Positions 34,123 through 43,437 of a stretch of 64,000 bases of DNA are shown in pieces (the first letter of the stretch is position 1; each line of letters begins with the position of its first letter). Position numbers and translations under genes: made by a program. The notes below the pieces were generated by a model that searched no databases, had not been told where the DNA came from, and saw nothing but the letters and a program-made list of their open reading frames with translations. The stretch is from Bullifex porci (GTDB lineage Bacteria > Spirochaetota > Spirochaetia > Sphaerochaetales > Sphaerochaetaceae): assembly GCF_009695635.1 (NCBI RefSeq), contig NZ_VUNN01000004.1, positions 1 through 64,000 on the forward strand, read 5' to 3'.

Positions 34123-35187
34123 ATGCTCAAATATCAAATTGTAAAAAATACCTTATTAAATAAAATACAGAAAATGTCCCCAGGAGATCTTTTTCCTACT
34201 AGAAAAGAACTATTAGATGAGCTAAATGTAGCTAGAGCTACAATTGATAAAGCAATTGGTGAATTATGCAAAGATGGAGTTTTGGTTTCCAAAAAAGGTG
34301 ATGGAACATATATTTCAGATAAAACGTCTGGTACAAATATTGAGTCTCAAAATTGGGGAGTGATTGTACCTGATATTACAGAGAGTATTTATAGCGGTAT
34401 AGTGAGAGGAGCGGAAAACTATGCTCAAAAAGTCAATGCTAATATTATTTTATGTAATTCTGATAGTAAAATAGAAAAGCAGACAATGTATTTAGAGCGA
34501 TTATTCTCTTCAGATGTTAAAGGAATTATTCTAGTTCCTGTTATTTCCAATAATATTTCAACAACTCTTGAATTGAATAAGATGCTTTCGAAGTCCCATA
34601 TTCCATTTGTTTTTTGTAACAGAGGTGTTGATGGTATAGATGCACCACTCATTGCTTCAAATGATTTCTATGGAGCATATATTGCAACTAAGCATCTTTT
34701 AAAACAAGGATATAAAAGCCCTGCCTATATATCTAGAGAAAAGTACAAAACAAGTTCTGATAGATGCCAAGGATATCTCTCTGCGCTATTAGAAAAGAAT
34801 ATTACTGTAAATAGAAACTCAATAATTATTAAACTACAACAGGGAGAAGAAAAAGATAAAATACGAAACCTATTTGCCAATAAAGATATAGACTCTGTTT
34901 TCTGCTTTGATGATGCAATAGCTGAAGTATGTTACGATGTTGCAAAAGAGATGGGCAAATCTATTCCTAAAGATTTAGGAATTATTGGTTACAACAATAC
35001 TGCACGTTGCAACTCACTTATTCCAACTCTTTCATCTGTATCATTTAGGAATGTTGAAATAGGAGAAAAGGCAGCAGAAGTTCTTTATAAAATAATAAAA
35101 TCAGGATTACATTCTGAGTTTGAAACTTATTTGTTTCAACCAAATATAGAGGCAAGGGAAAGTACCGCAAGAGATAATTCAAATTAG
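34123..35187 (+). CDS. GntR/LacI hybrid regulator (AraR-like)
   Basis: Regulator of 354 residues with a GntR winged helix at the N-terminus (about 1-70: GDLFPTRKELLDELNVARATIDKAIGELCKDGVLVSKKGDGTYIS) and a LacI-type periplasmic-binding ligand domain at the C-terminus (from about 82, ending IPTLSSVSFRNVEIGEKAAEVL). This domain order is that of AraR. It should sense a sugar or sugar acid. It is co-transcribed with the dehydrogenase and faces the TRAP operon; the dyads in the divergent promoter region are likely targets. Confidence 0.88.
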   Translation: MLKYQIVKNTLLNKIQKMSPGDLFPTRKELLDELNVARATIDKAIGELCKDGVLVSKKGDGTYISDKTSGTNIESQNWGVIVPDITESIYSGIVRGAENYAQKVNANIILCNSDSKIEKQTMYLERLFSSDVKGIILVPVISNNISTTLELNKMLSKSHIPFVFCNRGVDGIDAPLIASNDFYGAYIATKHLLKQGYKSPAYISREKYKTSSDRCQGYLSALLEKNITVNRNSIIIKLQQGEEKDKIRNLFANKDIDSVFCFDDAIAEVCYDVAKEMGKSIPKDLGIIGYNNTARCNSLIPTLSSVSFRNVEIGEKAAEVLYKIIKSGLHSEFETYLFQPNIEARESTARDNSN

Positions 35188-35233
35188 TGAATTGATTTAT
35201 ATACTATACGATTTTAATAAACGCAAAATTATA

Positions 35234-36115
35234 TTACTGCGCAATTACATAAGCACTCTTCTTATTGTAAAGATACAATGAGAAAGCTGCTAAAGAGATT
35301 ATACAGTAACCAATAAGGCTATAGATATCAGGTAATTGAGATAAGAAAATAAATGCAAGTATTGCAACAAATATTACTTGGGTATATTCAAATATTGATA
35401 TCGATTTACTTGGTGCTGCATTATATGCGGCAGTCATAGATATCTGTCCCATTGATCCTAATAGCGCTGACAAAATTAACAATAATAGCTGCTTTATCGT
35501 CATCACTTGAAAATCTAATATTGCTAATGGGAAAGTTACAATAGTACAAAATAGAGTAAAAAAGAAAACTATATAACAGCTTGGAACATTCTTTTGTCCA
35601 AGCTTTCTTATCAAAGTATATGCAACACTAGATAGTAGAGCATCTGTTAAACAAAGTAATGCTGGTAATGAGATTATAGTTGTCATTGTTGGTTTAACAA
35701 CAAACACTGTACCGATTAGTGCTGTTAATATTGCGATGATATGTATACTTCCTATTTTCTCTTTCAATATTAAATAGGAGAAGAATATTGTAGAAAAAGG
35801 AGCTAACTTACCAAGGATTTTATAATCTGCAAGTTGCATTTTATCAATAGCAAAGAAAGCACATATTAGTCCAATAGCACCTGCAGTTGATCTCATTATT
35901 AGTAATTTCAGAGTTCCTTTAGATGGGATAAAGGAAATATGTTGCTTTCTTAAAAGGAGAATTGGATAAATTAGTGCAAAACAATTTCTAAAGAAACTCT
36001 TTTGCATGGCTGGCAGTTCACCAGCATATTGATAAAAAGATTCATAATAGCAAAACATAAAGAAGATGAATAATAATAAGCATGGAACAAGTGCAACAGC
36101 ACAACCTGCCATCAT
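35234..36115 (-). CDS. DMT-superfamily (EamA) membrane transporter
   Basis: Inner-membrane protein of 293 residues with ten predicted helices and two EamA repeats, the second beginning about residue 148. Such proteins export or import metabolites, amino acids or nucleotide sugars. It is the only gene of its unit, convergent with the regulator gene at 34123-35187. Nothing in the sequence tells the substrate. No good Shine-Dalgarno is visible before the ATG at 36113-36115, and a later ATG is possible. Confidence 0.82.
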   Translation of the reverse strand: MMAGCAVALVPCLLLFIFFMFCYYESFYQYAGELPAMQKSFFRNCFALIYPILLLRKQHISFIPSKGTLKLLIMRSTAGAIGLICAFFAIDKMQLADYKILGKLAPFSTIFFSYLILKEKIGSIHIIAILTALIGTVFVVKPTMTTIISLPALLCLTDALLSSVAYTLIRKLGQKNVPSCYIVFFFTLFCTIVTFPLAILDFQVMTIKQLLLLILSALLGSMGQISMTAAYNAAPSKSISIFEYTQVIFVAILAFIFLSQLPDIYSLIGYCIISLAAFSLYLYNKKSAYVIAQ

Positions 36116-36278
36116 TACACCATAGTCAATAAAATTTTTTTAGAAAACATTTATTAAAAAGCTAATTCAATATTTACATCTAAAAGCACCACTTAGATAA
36201 GAATCTTAAGTTTAGATTAATTTCTTATTTTTATATTGCCCTGTTAATTTATCATGGACAATAAATTGGTCAATACAT

Positions 36279-37490
36279 CTATCCTTCCAGTAGCCATTTT
36301 ATTATATTTTTATGAATAATGCCGTTCTGTGAAAAATCAAAATCATCGAGAGAAAGCACATACTTTGGATAGTTATCATTTACAGAATTGTATGCTCCAA
36401 ACTCACGCTGTACAGTTTCTTCTGATGCAAGGAGATAACAGACTTGGTAATATTCAATTCCTTTTTCATTCTGAACATAAAAATCAATTTCTTGATTCTT
36501 TGTTTTACCAACAGTTACAAAGTAGCCCCTTCTAAGCAATTCAATGTAAACGATGTTTTCTAATATCTGGTTTATATCTTTTTGATTTTTCATGAAAAGA
36601 CTTTCTCTAATTCCATGATCGGTTAAATAAATCTTTTCTTGAGTAGAAAGGATTTCATTACCTTTAAGATTTTGTCTAGGAACAAGGTATAGCAAACATG
36701 CTTCTTTGCAATATTCAAGATAATTATAAACTGTCTCAGTAGAAAGCGATTGCCTTTCATTTTTCAAATATTTTATCAAACTCGAAGAAGAAAAAGGGGT
36801 CCCAATATTTGCGATAAAAAAAGTAATAAGCACTTTAAACAATGCAACATCACGAATTTTATAACGGTAACATATATCTTTTAAAATAATTGAATTGAAA
36901 ATATCATCTAGATATTGCTTTTTCTGTCCTTCATTAAATTTAAAATTGTAAAGAAAAGGGTACCCTCCTGTCTTTACGTAAATATCAAATGCTTCTTTTT
37001 GAGAAATATTTTCATAAAGTATTTTTAGGGCTTCAAAACTTTCTGCAAAGCTAAAGGGATACATTTTAATTTCAATGTAACGACCAGCAAGATAAGTTGA
37101 AAGCTCACTAGATAGTAACTTAGCATTTGAACCTGTAATATAAATATCACAGTTGAAATCTATTAGATATGAGTTTATAAGTTTTTCCCATCCATCAAGT
37201 TCCTGAATTTCATCAAAGAAAAGATATATTTTTTTACCACTAGAATTAACAGCAATTTCTTTTACGACATTAGATACAGTTTCTAAAGACTTCACTCGCT
37301 CATCTAGAAAAGATTCAAAGTTAAGCGATAAGATACACTCTGATTCTATGCCGTGGTTTAAAAGATATTCTTGAATCTGCTCCATCATAACAGACTTACC
37401 ACAACGCCTTATTCCTGTGATTACTTTAACTAAAGGCTTATCGATAAATGGAATAATTTTTTCAAGATATGCTGAACGAATAATACTCAT
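36279..37490 (-). CDS. AAA ATPase with C-terminal DUF4143 domain
   Basis: Protein of 403 residues. Walker A is GIRRCGKSV (about 26-34), Walker B is YLFFDEIQ (about 93-100), followed by the sensor TGSNAKLLS. The C-terminal DUF4143 part carries an ENIVYIELLRRGYFV...EIDFYVQNEKGIEYYQVCY block that looks like a PD-(D/E)XK nuclease fold (Asp in EIDF; the usual E-x-K position reads Q-V-C, so catalysis may be lost). The family is abundant in gut anaerobes and of unknown function. Two palindromic sites (37503-37558) lie just upstream. Confidence 0.85.
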   Translation of the reverse strand: MSIIRSAYLEKIIPFIDKPLVKVITGIRRCGKSVMMEQIQEYLLNHGIESECILSLNFESFLDERVKSLETVSNVVKEIAVNSSGKKIYLFFDEIQELDGWEKLINSYLIDFNCDIYITGSNAKLLSSELSTYLAGRYIEIKMYPFSFAESFEALKILYENISQKEAFDIYVKTGGYPFLYNFKFNEGQKKQYLDDIFNSIILKDICYRYKIRDVALFKVLITFFIANIGTPFSSSSLIKYLKNERQSLSTETVYNYLEYCKEACLLYLVPRQNLKGNEILSTQEKIYLTDHGIRESLFMKNQKDINQILENIVYIELLRRGYFVTVGKTKNQEIDFYVQNEKGIEYYQVCYLLASEETVQREFGAYNSVNDNYPKYVLSLDDFDFSQNGIIHKNIIKWLLEG

Positions 37491-37502
37491 ATTCTCAGTT
37501 TA

Positions 37503-37558
37503 TTTCGATATATCGAAAAATACAATATATTTTATTATATTTTTTCGATATAATGAAA
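37503..37558. promoter_or_regulatory. Pair of TTTCGATA palindromes upstream of the DUF4143 ATPase gene
   Basis: TTTCGATATATCGAAA (37503-37518) is a perfect 16-base palindrome; TTTCGATATAATGAAA (37543-37558) is an imperfect copy exactly 40 bases further, about four helical turns. They lie 12 and 52 bases before the start. The binding protein is unknown. Confidence 0.6.
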
Positions 37559-37677
37559 ATTATTAGTTTTATTTAAGATTTATTCAGTTTGAAATATTCT
37601 TCAATGTAGGTTGCCTGCTCTAAGTGTATATAGAAATGTTATTTTTTTAAACTTATCTATTTGCCTAGTATTATTAA

Positions 37678-39087
37678 TCAAAAGTCTTTTCCTTCAATTA
37701 ATGTAATATTATTCTCTTTAGCAAACTCTCTTGCTTGTGTTGTATACCCACTCCAAGAGAAATACCAAATATGAATTACTGCATTATCCTTCTTTTTTAA
37801 CAAACTAATATTTTTATTTAAATGCTTTTGTAAATCTGAATCATTTATAGCAGTATTATGGAATTTACATTCTGCACTTAAGATTTCTGATTTATCTTCA
37901 TTTGTTGCAATAATATCAATTTCAAGATCTTTACTCCACCAACGTCCAATCTTAGTAAAAACAAAAGGCAGTTCACGCTTCTTATTTTTACTTCTTAACC
38001 ATTCTATGCAGATATCTTCAAATGGAAAGGAAACAAAATTATTTAGTTGTGGTTCTACTATTACATCATAAATATTTTCATAGTCTCCAAATTCCAAAGC
38101 TGAATAGTTTGAAAAAACAAAGCGATACCAAAAGCGAAAAAATAAATCATGTAGCTTATAAATCCCACGTTGAATATTTTGTTTTTCCTTTTCAGTTGAA
38201 AGAACAGGGAACTCTCTAGTTAGTAAACCTAATTCAATTAAATTCTTCAAATAAACAGAAAGTTTTCCTTTTTCAATTAAAGTAGTATTTTGAATATCAT
38301 TAAAAGAAGTTTTACCAGTTGCAATTGCTTGTATTATTGTATTATAAGTTGCTGGCTCTCTTAATTCTTGCCTTATTAAGAATTCAGGCTCTGAATATAG
38401 AATAGATCCTTTTTGAAGGATGTTTGAACAAATATTCTCCTTTAAAGTTTTAGCACTATCAAATTGATTAAGATAGTATGGAATACCTCCTAAAATTGAA
38501 TATGCAATAACTCTATCTTTCTTACTCCAATTAGGGAAAAATAGTGATGCATCAGCAAAAGACATAGGTAACATCTTATATATTCCTGTTGCTCTTCCAT
38601 ATAGAGGGTTCTTCTCCGACAGTATTTCTTTTTCAATATAGCTCATTGCACTACCACACAAGATGAGCATTATATTTTGATTTTTTAATTCTGCATCCCA
38701 TAGTTTTTGCAAAACAGATGGTATTTCTGAGTTACCTTTTACCATATAAGGGAATTCATCTATTACTATAATTTGTTTCTTTTCTTCAAGTTTTGGAAAA
38801 TCTTTTATTGCTAAAAAAGCCTGCTCCCAAGAATTAAACTCAGAAATATATTTTGACTGAGGTAGATTATTAGATAAAAGTATAGAACTAAAATTCCTCA
38901 ACTGATTATTATCTTCTGTTTGGGTACACGTAAAAAAAATAGCACCTTTATCTTTACAGAAATGTTTTATTGTCTCAGTTTTTCCAATACGTCGACGACC
39001 ATAAATTATAACCAGTTGACCATTTTTCGATTCATATTTTTGTTCTAAAAAATCTAGTTCATTCTTTCGTGCTATAAATTTATTCAT
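37678..39087 (-). CDS. AAA ATPase with C-terminal DUF234 nuclease-like domain
   Basis: Protein of 469 residues. Walker A is GRRRIGKTE (about 30-38), Walker B is IIVIDEFPYM, and the sensor region is LCGSAMSYIEKEIL. The C-terminal DUF234 part has a complete PD-(D/E)XK signature, EIDIIATNEDKSEILSAECKFHN (Asp, then Glu-x-Lys), so unlike the neighbouring DUF4143 protein its nuclease site looks intact. Function is unknown. Tandem palindromes (39105-39133) lie 17 bases upstream of the ATG, and the Shine-Dalgarno is weak. Confidence 0.85.
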   Translation of the reverse strand: MNKFIARKNELDFLEQKYESKNGQLVIIYGRRRIGKTETIKHFCKDKGAIFFTCTQTEDNNQLRNFSSILLSNNLPQSKYISEFNSWEQAFLAIKDFPKLEEKKQIIVIDEFPYMVKGNSEIPSVLQKLWDAELKNQNIMLILCGSAMSYIEKEILSEKNPLYGRATGIYKMLPMSFADASLFFPNWSKKDRVIAYSILGGIPYYLNQFDSAKTLKENICSNILQKGSILYSEPEFLIRQELREPATYNTIIQAIATGKTSFNDIQNTTLIEKGKLSVYLKNLIELGLLTREFPVLSTEKEKQNIQRGIYKLHDLFFRFWYRFVFSNYSALEFGDYENIYDVIVEPQLNNFVSFPFEDICIEWLRSKNKKRELPFVFTKIGRWWSKDLEIDIIATNEDKSEILSAECKFHNTAINDSDLQKHLNKNISLLKKKDNAVIHIWYFSWSGYTTQAREFAKENNITLIEGKDF

Positions 39088-39104
39088 AAATATATATTAT
39101 TTGT

Positions 39105-39133
39105 CAAATCACGATTTGTCAAATCTAGATTTG
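39105..39133. promoter_or_regulatory. Tandem CAAATC palindromes upstream of the DUF234 ATPase gene
   Basis: CAAATC-AC-GATTTG (39105-39118) and CAAATC-TA-GATTTG (39120-39133) lie one base apart, two dyads with the same half-site. Placement next to the start codon suggests transcription control of the ATPase gene by an unidentified protein. Confidence 0.6.
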
Positions 39134-39149
39134 ATAAAAATACTATTAG

Positions 39150-39734
39150 TTAAAATCTTTGCACTAATAAACCTTTTTTTGTGTCATAGAAATAAAATAC
39201 CCCATGACGAGCAAAAGGGAAACGAACATTAACACCCCATTGAGGGTAAAGCTTTTTAATAATTAAGGTATCAGAGGAAACATATGCGATAAAGGATATA
39301 TATCCATCCTTTTCCATTGAATGCTCTGCTGTAACTAATAACTCACCATCATTAGCTTCTACTGTTAGCTTCTCATCATCTAAAGCCTTAATAGCTTTTA
39401 ACGCCTCAAGCTTTCTTGAACAGCATGAGAAATCACCTGCTTCTAAGCTAGTTATTATATTTCCACACTCAGGACAAACATAAAAATTTATATTTTTCAT
39501 GTTTCCATTATTCATATCTCTTTCCTCCATTTCACCATTTAATAGAGCTAAGATATCTGTCTCAAAGACCTTTGAAAGATTTGGAAGAATTGATAAATCA
39601 GGCATTCCATTTCCACATTCCCACTTAGAAACTGCTTTATCACTTACACAAATTAAATCAGCAAGCTCTCTTTGTGTAAGGCCCTTTTCAATTCTTAATC
39701 TTCTTATTAATTCACCTGTCTTTGATACATCCAT
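39150..39734 (-). CDS. XRE-family regulator with zinc-ribbon and desulfoferrodoxin-like tail
   Basis: Protein of 194 residues. Residues 5-65 are an XRE helix-turn-helix (GLTQRELADLICVSDKAVSKWECG). A cysteine pair set follows (CPECG at about 90, then CC), a possible zinc ribbon. The C-terminal 70 residues (EHSMEKDGYISFIAYVS) resemble the superoxide-reductase/desulfoferrodoxin fold, though not all iron ligands are evident. GGAGAAA precedes the ATG. Regulated genes are unknown; a stress-sensing role is a guess from the tail domain. Confidence 0.75.
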   Translation of the reverse strand: MDVSKTGELIRRLRIEKGLTQRELADLICVSDKAVSKWECGNGMPDLSILPNLSKVFETDILALLNGEMEERDMNNGNMKNINFYVCPECGNIITSLEAGDFSCCSRKLEALKAIKALDDEKLTVEANDGELLVTAEHSMEKDGYISFIAYVSSDTLIIKKLYPQWGVNVRFPFARHGVFYFYDTKKGLLVQRF

Positions 39735-39786
39735 ATCTTATTTCTCCTACAAAAATTAATATAAAGGAGTAATTAGGTATTATCAA

Positions 39787-40899
39787 TCAACGCTTAGTAG
39801 AGTGCTCTTCTAAATCACTTGGCTTTAATATTATTAAAGAAAGAATAAAGCCTGCTGTAGCACTTATTATTAAGCCAAGTAGGTAGATAAATAGTGCATT
39901 AAAAGGTCCCTTTGGACCATCCATCATGAATAGAGCTAATATTCCTGATGGTCCCCACCCAGTTGATACTATATTAAAGCACTTAATTACAGCACCACCG
40001 ATACCAGCTCCAAGGCATGATGCGATAAAGGCTTTTGGATGAGGAAGAGTTACTGTATAAATTAGAGGACCTGCAACACCCATTGTCCCTGGGATTGCAG
40101 CTGAGAAGGCTACATTTGATAGCTTTAGGTTATTTGCTTTTCTTGATAAAAACCAAATTCCTAAGCCCGCACCTACCTGGCCTGCACCTGCCATAGCAAA
40201 TACAGGATATAATGTGATAAACCCATACTTTTCAAGCTGTATTGGATATAAGGCTATTATTCCATGCTGTAAGCCTGCAACATTAATGGGGAGGAATATT
40301 GCAGCACATATAAAGCCAACTACTATATTCATTACAATTGAGTCTGTAAAGCTAACCTTATCCATTAAAAAGCATAGAACAGATGAAATAGCACCTGAGA
40401 TAGGCATTATAAATAATACATATGGAAGTACAGTTATTATTATTGCTAAAAGTGGTGTTAATACCATATCTAAGCTTGGTAGCATATGCTTTCTTAGAAA
40501 TAGCTCCACCTTTGAAAGAATAAAGGAACCGATAAAGGCAGCAATTACACCTCCAGTTCCTTGGTATAGGATAGATGTAATATTTAAGAGTGATGATATT
40601 TGATCAATTTCACCTATGATCGTCATCATTCCCAGCATTCCACCTAAGATAGGAGTACCTCCAAACCTTTTGGTTGCAAGGTATCCTATCCAACAGGTTA
40701 AAAATGGAGTAAAGGAATTATTAATCAATAAAAGTAAATGATAAATAACACCAATACTTTTTACACTATCAATATCTGGATATATTTGGACTAATAGATT
40801 AGCAAAACCCATTGCTAATCCTGCAACAATAAATGCAGGTATAGTAGGATTAAATACATCTGCTAGTGCACTAAATACACCCTTTAATCTACCCTTCAT
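39787..40899 (-). CDS. PTS-type EIIC permease of the MurNAc operon, without EIIB
   Basis: Membrane protein of 370 residues with the EIIC opening VFSALADVFNPTIPAFIVAGLAMGF and the GGTPILGGMLGMM and GVAGPLIYT blocks of the glucose/MurNAc (MurP, TreB) family. MurP proteins carry a phosphorylatable EIIB domain with a Cys; here the protein begins directly with EIIC and no EIIB gene is nearby. Either it uses an EIIB encoded elsewhere, or it works as a facilitator with the kinase in the operon phosphorylating the sugar. It is the last gene of the operon, six bases after murQ. Confidence 0.82.
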   Translation of the reverse strand: MKGRLKGVFSALADVFNPTIPAFIVAGLAMGFANLLVQIYPDIDSVKSIGVIYHLLLLINNSFTPFLTCWIGYLATKRFGGTPILGGMLGMMTIIGEIDQISSLLNITSILYQGTGGVIAAFIGSFILSKVELFLRKHMLPSLDMVLTPLLAIIITVLPYVLFIMPISGAISSVLCFLMDKVSFTDSIVMNIVVGFICAAIFLPINVAGLQHGIIALYPIQLEKYGFITLYPVFAMAGAGQVGAGLGIWFLSRKANNLKLSNVAFSAAIPGTMGVAGPLIYTVTLPHPKAFIASCLGAGIGGAVIKCFNIVSTGWGPSGILALFMMDGPKGPFNALFIYLLGLIISATAGFILSLIILKPSDLEEHSTKR

Positions 40900-40905
40900 G
40901 GTCTT

Positions 40906-41805
40906 TTATTTTATATCAAGAGCTCTTGAAATATGGCCCTCTGCCTTATTAAGTAAAGCAACTGCCTCATCTTTATTACTATTAGTTAATACCATTACAA
41001 TAGCAGTCTTAACATGTCCATCTGCTTGCTCAAGGACCTTCTTAGCCATCTCTCTCTCGATACCAGTTACCTCCATTAGGATGTTCTGCGCTCTAACCTT
41101 AAGCTTCTCATTAGTTTGCATTACATCTACCATTAGGTTCTCATAGCACTTACCTATTCCAACCATAGAAGCAGTACTGATCATATTAAGAATTAGCTTT
41201 TGGGCTGTTCCTGCCTTTAAGCGTGTAGACCCTGTTAATACCTCAGGTCCTACAACTACTTCGATTCTTTTTTTTGCTATCTTTCCAATTTCAGAACCAA
41301 CATTACATGAAATAGAAGCTGTATTACACCCAATTGAATTAGCATATTGTAAGCCACCTATAACATATGGGGTTCTTCCACTAGCTGCAATTCCAATAAC
41401 TACATCGTTATTTGTAAGATTATGGTCAATTAAATCCTGCTTTCCGAGCTCAACACTATCTTCAGCACCCTCAATAGCCTTAATAAAAGCCTTCTCACCA
41501 CCAGCTATTAAGCCAACTACCATATTAGGTGAAACACCAAATGTTGGAGGGCATTCAGCTGCATCAAGAACTCCTAAACGACCAGAGGTTCCAGCTCCCA
41601 TGTAGATTATTCTTCCACCCTTCGATAGGCCAGCTACACACCAATCAACGACCTCTGCAATTTGAGGAAGCACCTCTTTAATTGCCTTTGGAACATTAGC
41701 ATCCTCTCTATTCATCTGACTTACAATCTCAAGTGAAGTCATTTTGCTTAAGCCCATTGTGTTTTTATTTCTTGTCTCTGTAGTCATGTGAGAGAGATCA
41801 ATCAT
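40906..41805 (-). CDS. murQ: N-acetylmuramic acid 6-phosphate etherase
   Basis: Cytosolic enzyme that removes D-lactate from MurNAc-6-phosphate to give GlcNAc-6-phosphate, central to peptidoglycan sugar recycling. At 299 residues it matches the family. The SIS fold signature GAGTSGRLGVLDAAECPPTFG (about 65-85) carries the active-site Glu, and a second block reads GIAASGRTPYVIGGL. It overlaps the kinase gene by eight bases. It sets the identity of the operon as MurNAc use. Confidence 0.94.
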   Translation of the reverse strand: MIDLSHMTTETRNKNTMGLSKMTSLEIVSQMNREDANVPKAIKEVLPQIAEVVDWCVAGLSKGGRIIYMGAGTSGRLGVLDAAECPPTFGVSPNMVVGLIAGGEKAFIKAIEGAEDSVELGKQDLIDHNLTNNDVVIGIAASGRTPYVIGGLQYANSIGCNTASISCNVGSEIGKIAKKRIEVVVGPEVLTGSTRLKAGTAQKLILNMISTASMVGIGKCYENLMVDVMQTNEKLKVRAQNILMEVTGIEREMAKKVLEQADGHVKTAIVMVLTNSNKDEAVALLNKAEGHISRALDIK

Positions 41806-42691
41806 TTTTAGCTCCTTTCTTTGAAAGCATTAATGCACCTGTTGCTGCATCATGAATATTATCGCGATAACAAATTGCACTATCTATAGAGTTAATTGTC
41901 TTAATAAGGGCACTTCTAAATGGAGTATCCTTGTCAATTAAGCCACCAAAGAAGGATACATAAGCACTTTCTAGCTTTAGCTTCTTTCTAACACCAGAAA
42001 GAGCTAGAGCAAGTGCTTTAGCATTCTCCTCTATAATAGATATTGCAACCTCATCATTTTGTTTATATGCAATATCAACTATTGGTGATATCGCTGCTAT
42101 AGTAGCTTTATCACCTGAATATATATACTTTATTATTTCTTCTCTACTAGTAAGACCAAATTTTTCAGCAAGAAGAGTAGTTAAAACTGTCTTTTTTCCA
42201 TAGCCATCTAAATCTCTAGCTACATACTTAACAATATCGCGTCCTAGCGCATAAGCACTACCCTCATCACCTATAATATGGCCCCAGCCACCAGTTCGCT
42301 CAATTACTCCATTCTCTCCCTTCCCAAAGCAAATAGAGCCAGTACCTGCAATAACCGCAAGCCCTGGTCCGCCATTATGAGCACCCTCTAAAGCTATTAT
42401 GTGGTCACCTACTAGCTCAAAAGGGATATTAGCATTTGCAAACTTTTCCTCACAAATACTCCTCATAAGGCTATTACTAACTCCCGCAGCACCTATCGTA
42501 AGGTATAAGCATCTACCATATTTATTTAGAACACTTATAACCTCATCAATTAGAGCTCTAAAGCCTTCCTCTTTGATACTGTTAATGTTAAAAGCACCAA
42601 GCTTTACTTTATCAATAACATTACCATTTGTCTCGCCAATTAAGATAGTTGTCTTTGTACCACCACCATCAATTCCTGCGATAAAATCCAT
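41798..42691 (-). CDS. BadF/BadG-family sugar kinase (MurK/NagK-like)
   Basis: ASKHA-fold kinase, 297 residues. The phosphate-binding loop is GIDGGGTKTTILIG (about 6-19), followed by AVIAGTGSICFG and GGWGHIIGDEGSAYALG. MurK of Clostridium acetobutylicum belongs to this family and phosphorylates both MurNAc and GlcNAc. Placed directly before murQ, it probably makes MurNAc-6-phosphate from sugar entering by the ABC transporter. This would make the PTS route unnecessary. Confidence 0.87.
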   Translation of the reverse strand: MDFIAGIDGGGTKTTILIGETNGNVIDKVKLGAFNINSIKEEGFRALIDEVISVLNKYGRCLYLTIGAAGVSNSLMRSICEEKFANANIPFELVGDHIIALEGAHNGGPGLAVIAGTGSICFGKGENGVIERTGGWGHIIGDEGSAYALGRDIVKYVARDLDGYGKKTVLTTLLAEKFGLTSREEIIKYIYSGDKATIAAISPIVDIAYKQNDEVAISIIEENAKALALALSGVRKKLKLESAYVSFFGGLIDKDTPFRSALIKTINSIDSAICYRDNIHDAATGALMLSKKGAKND

Positions 42692-42702
42692 ATTAGAAAT
42701 CC

Positions 42703-43428
42703 TTATTTAAAGAAGTGGTCAAATGCTTTCTTTACAGCAGCATCCCAGAAAATCCAATTATGCTCACCAGACCAATGCTCATATGTAACATCGACACCCT
42801 TAAGCTTTAGAGCATCTCTCATCTTCTCACTATGAATGATTCTAGGATCCTCATCACCACAAGCAAGATAGATATGAGGAATATCACTATTTTTCTCTAA
42901 GAGCTTAAATAAATTACTCTCCTCTGGGATATCATTTCCAAAGATAGCCTTATACTCCTTCTTTCTTCCATCATTACTTGAATATACTGTTGTTTCGATA
43001 TCAGCAACAGAAGAAAATGCTGCACACCCTTGGTAGCACTTAGGTGTAGAGAGGGCACACTTTAAAGCACCATACCCTCCCATTGAGAGCCCCATAACAT
43101 ATCTATTTTCACGTTTATCTGAAAAACCAAAGAAGTTTTCGCAAATAGTATGAAGCTCACAATTGATAAACTTAAAGTAATCAAGGCCAAGAGCCATATC
43201 AGCATAGAAGCTACGCTGTACCTCTGGAATAACTAAGGCGATATCCTTTTCTCTAGCGTACCTCTCAACAGCTGTATATCTAGACCACCCTGAGCAGTTA
43301 TCGGCTAAGCCATGAAGTAAGTAAACTACCTTAGTGTTATCAAGCTTTTTCTGTTCAGGGAGAATTACTGTCATGGATGTATTCATATCCATGACCTCTG
43401 ATCTGAAATCAACACGTAAATGAGCCAT
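42703..43428 (-). CDS. Alpha/beta-hydrolase esterase of the MurNAc operon (esterase D type)
   Basis: Cytosolic esterase of 241 residues with no signal peptide. The nucleophile elbow is GLSMGGYG (Ser about 116), the oxyanion region is YLLHGLADNCSGW, the acid is probably Asp in CGDEDPRI and the base His is in SGEHNWIFW. The family includes tributyrin esterases and S-formylglutathione hydrolases. In this operon it may remove acyl groups, for example O-acetyl from imported muropeptide sugars. That role is inferred from context. Confidence 0.83.
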   Translation of the reverse strand: MAHLRVDFRSEVMDMNTSMTVILPEQKKLDNTKVVYLLHGLADNCSGWSRYTAVERYAREKDIALVIPEVQRSFYADMALGLDYFKFINCELHTICENFFGFSDKRENRYVMGLSMGGYGALKCALSTPKCYQGCAAFSSVADIETTVYSSNDGRKKEYKAIFGNDIPEESNLFKLLEKNSDIPHIYLACGDEDPRIIHSEKMRDALKLKGVDVTYEHWSGEHNWIFWDAAVKKAFDHFFK

Positions 43429-43437
43429 AATATATCC

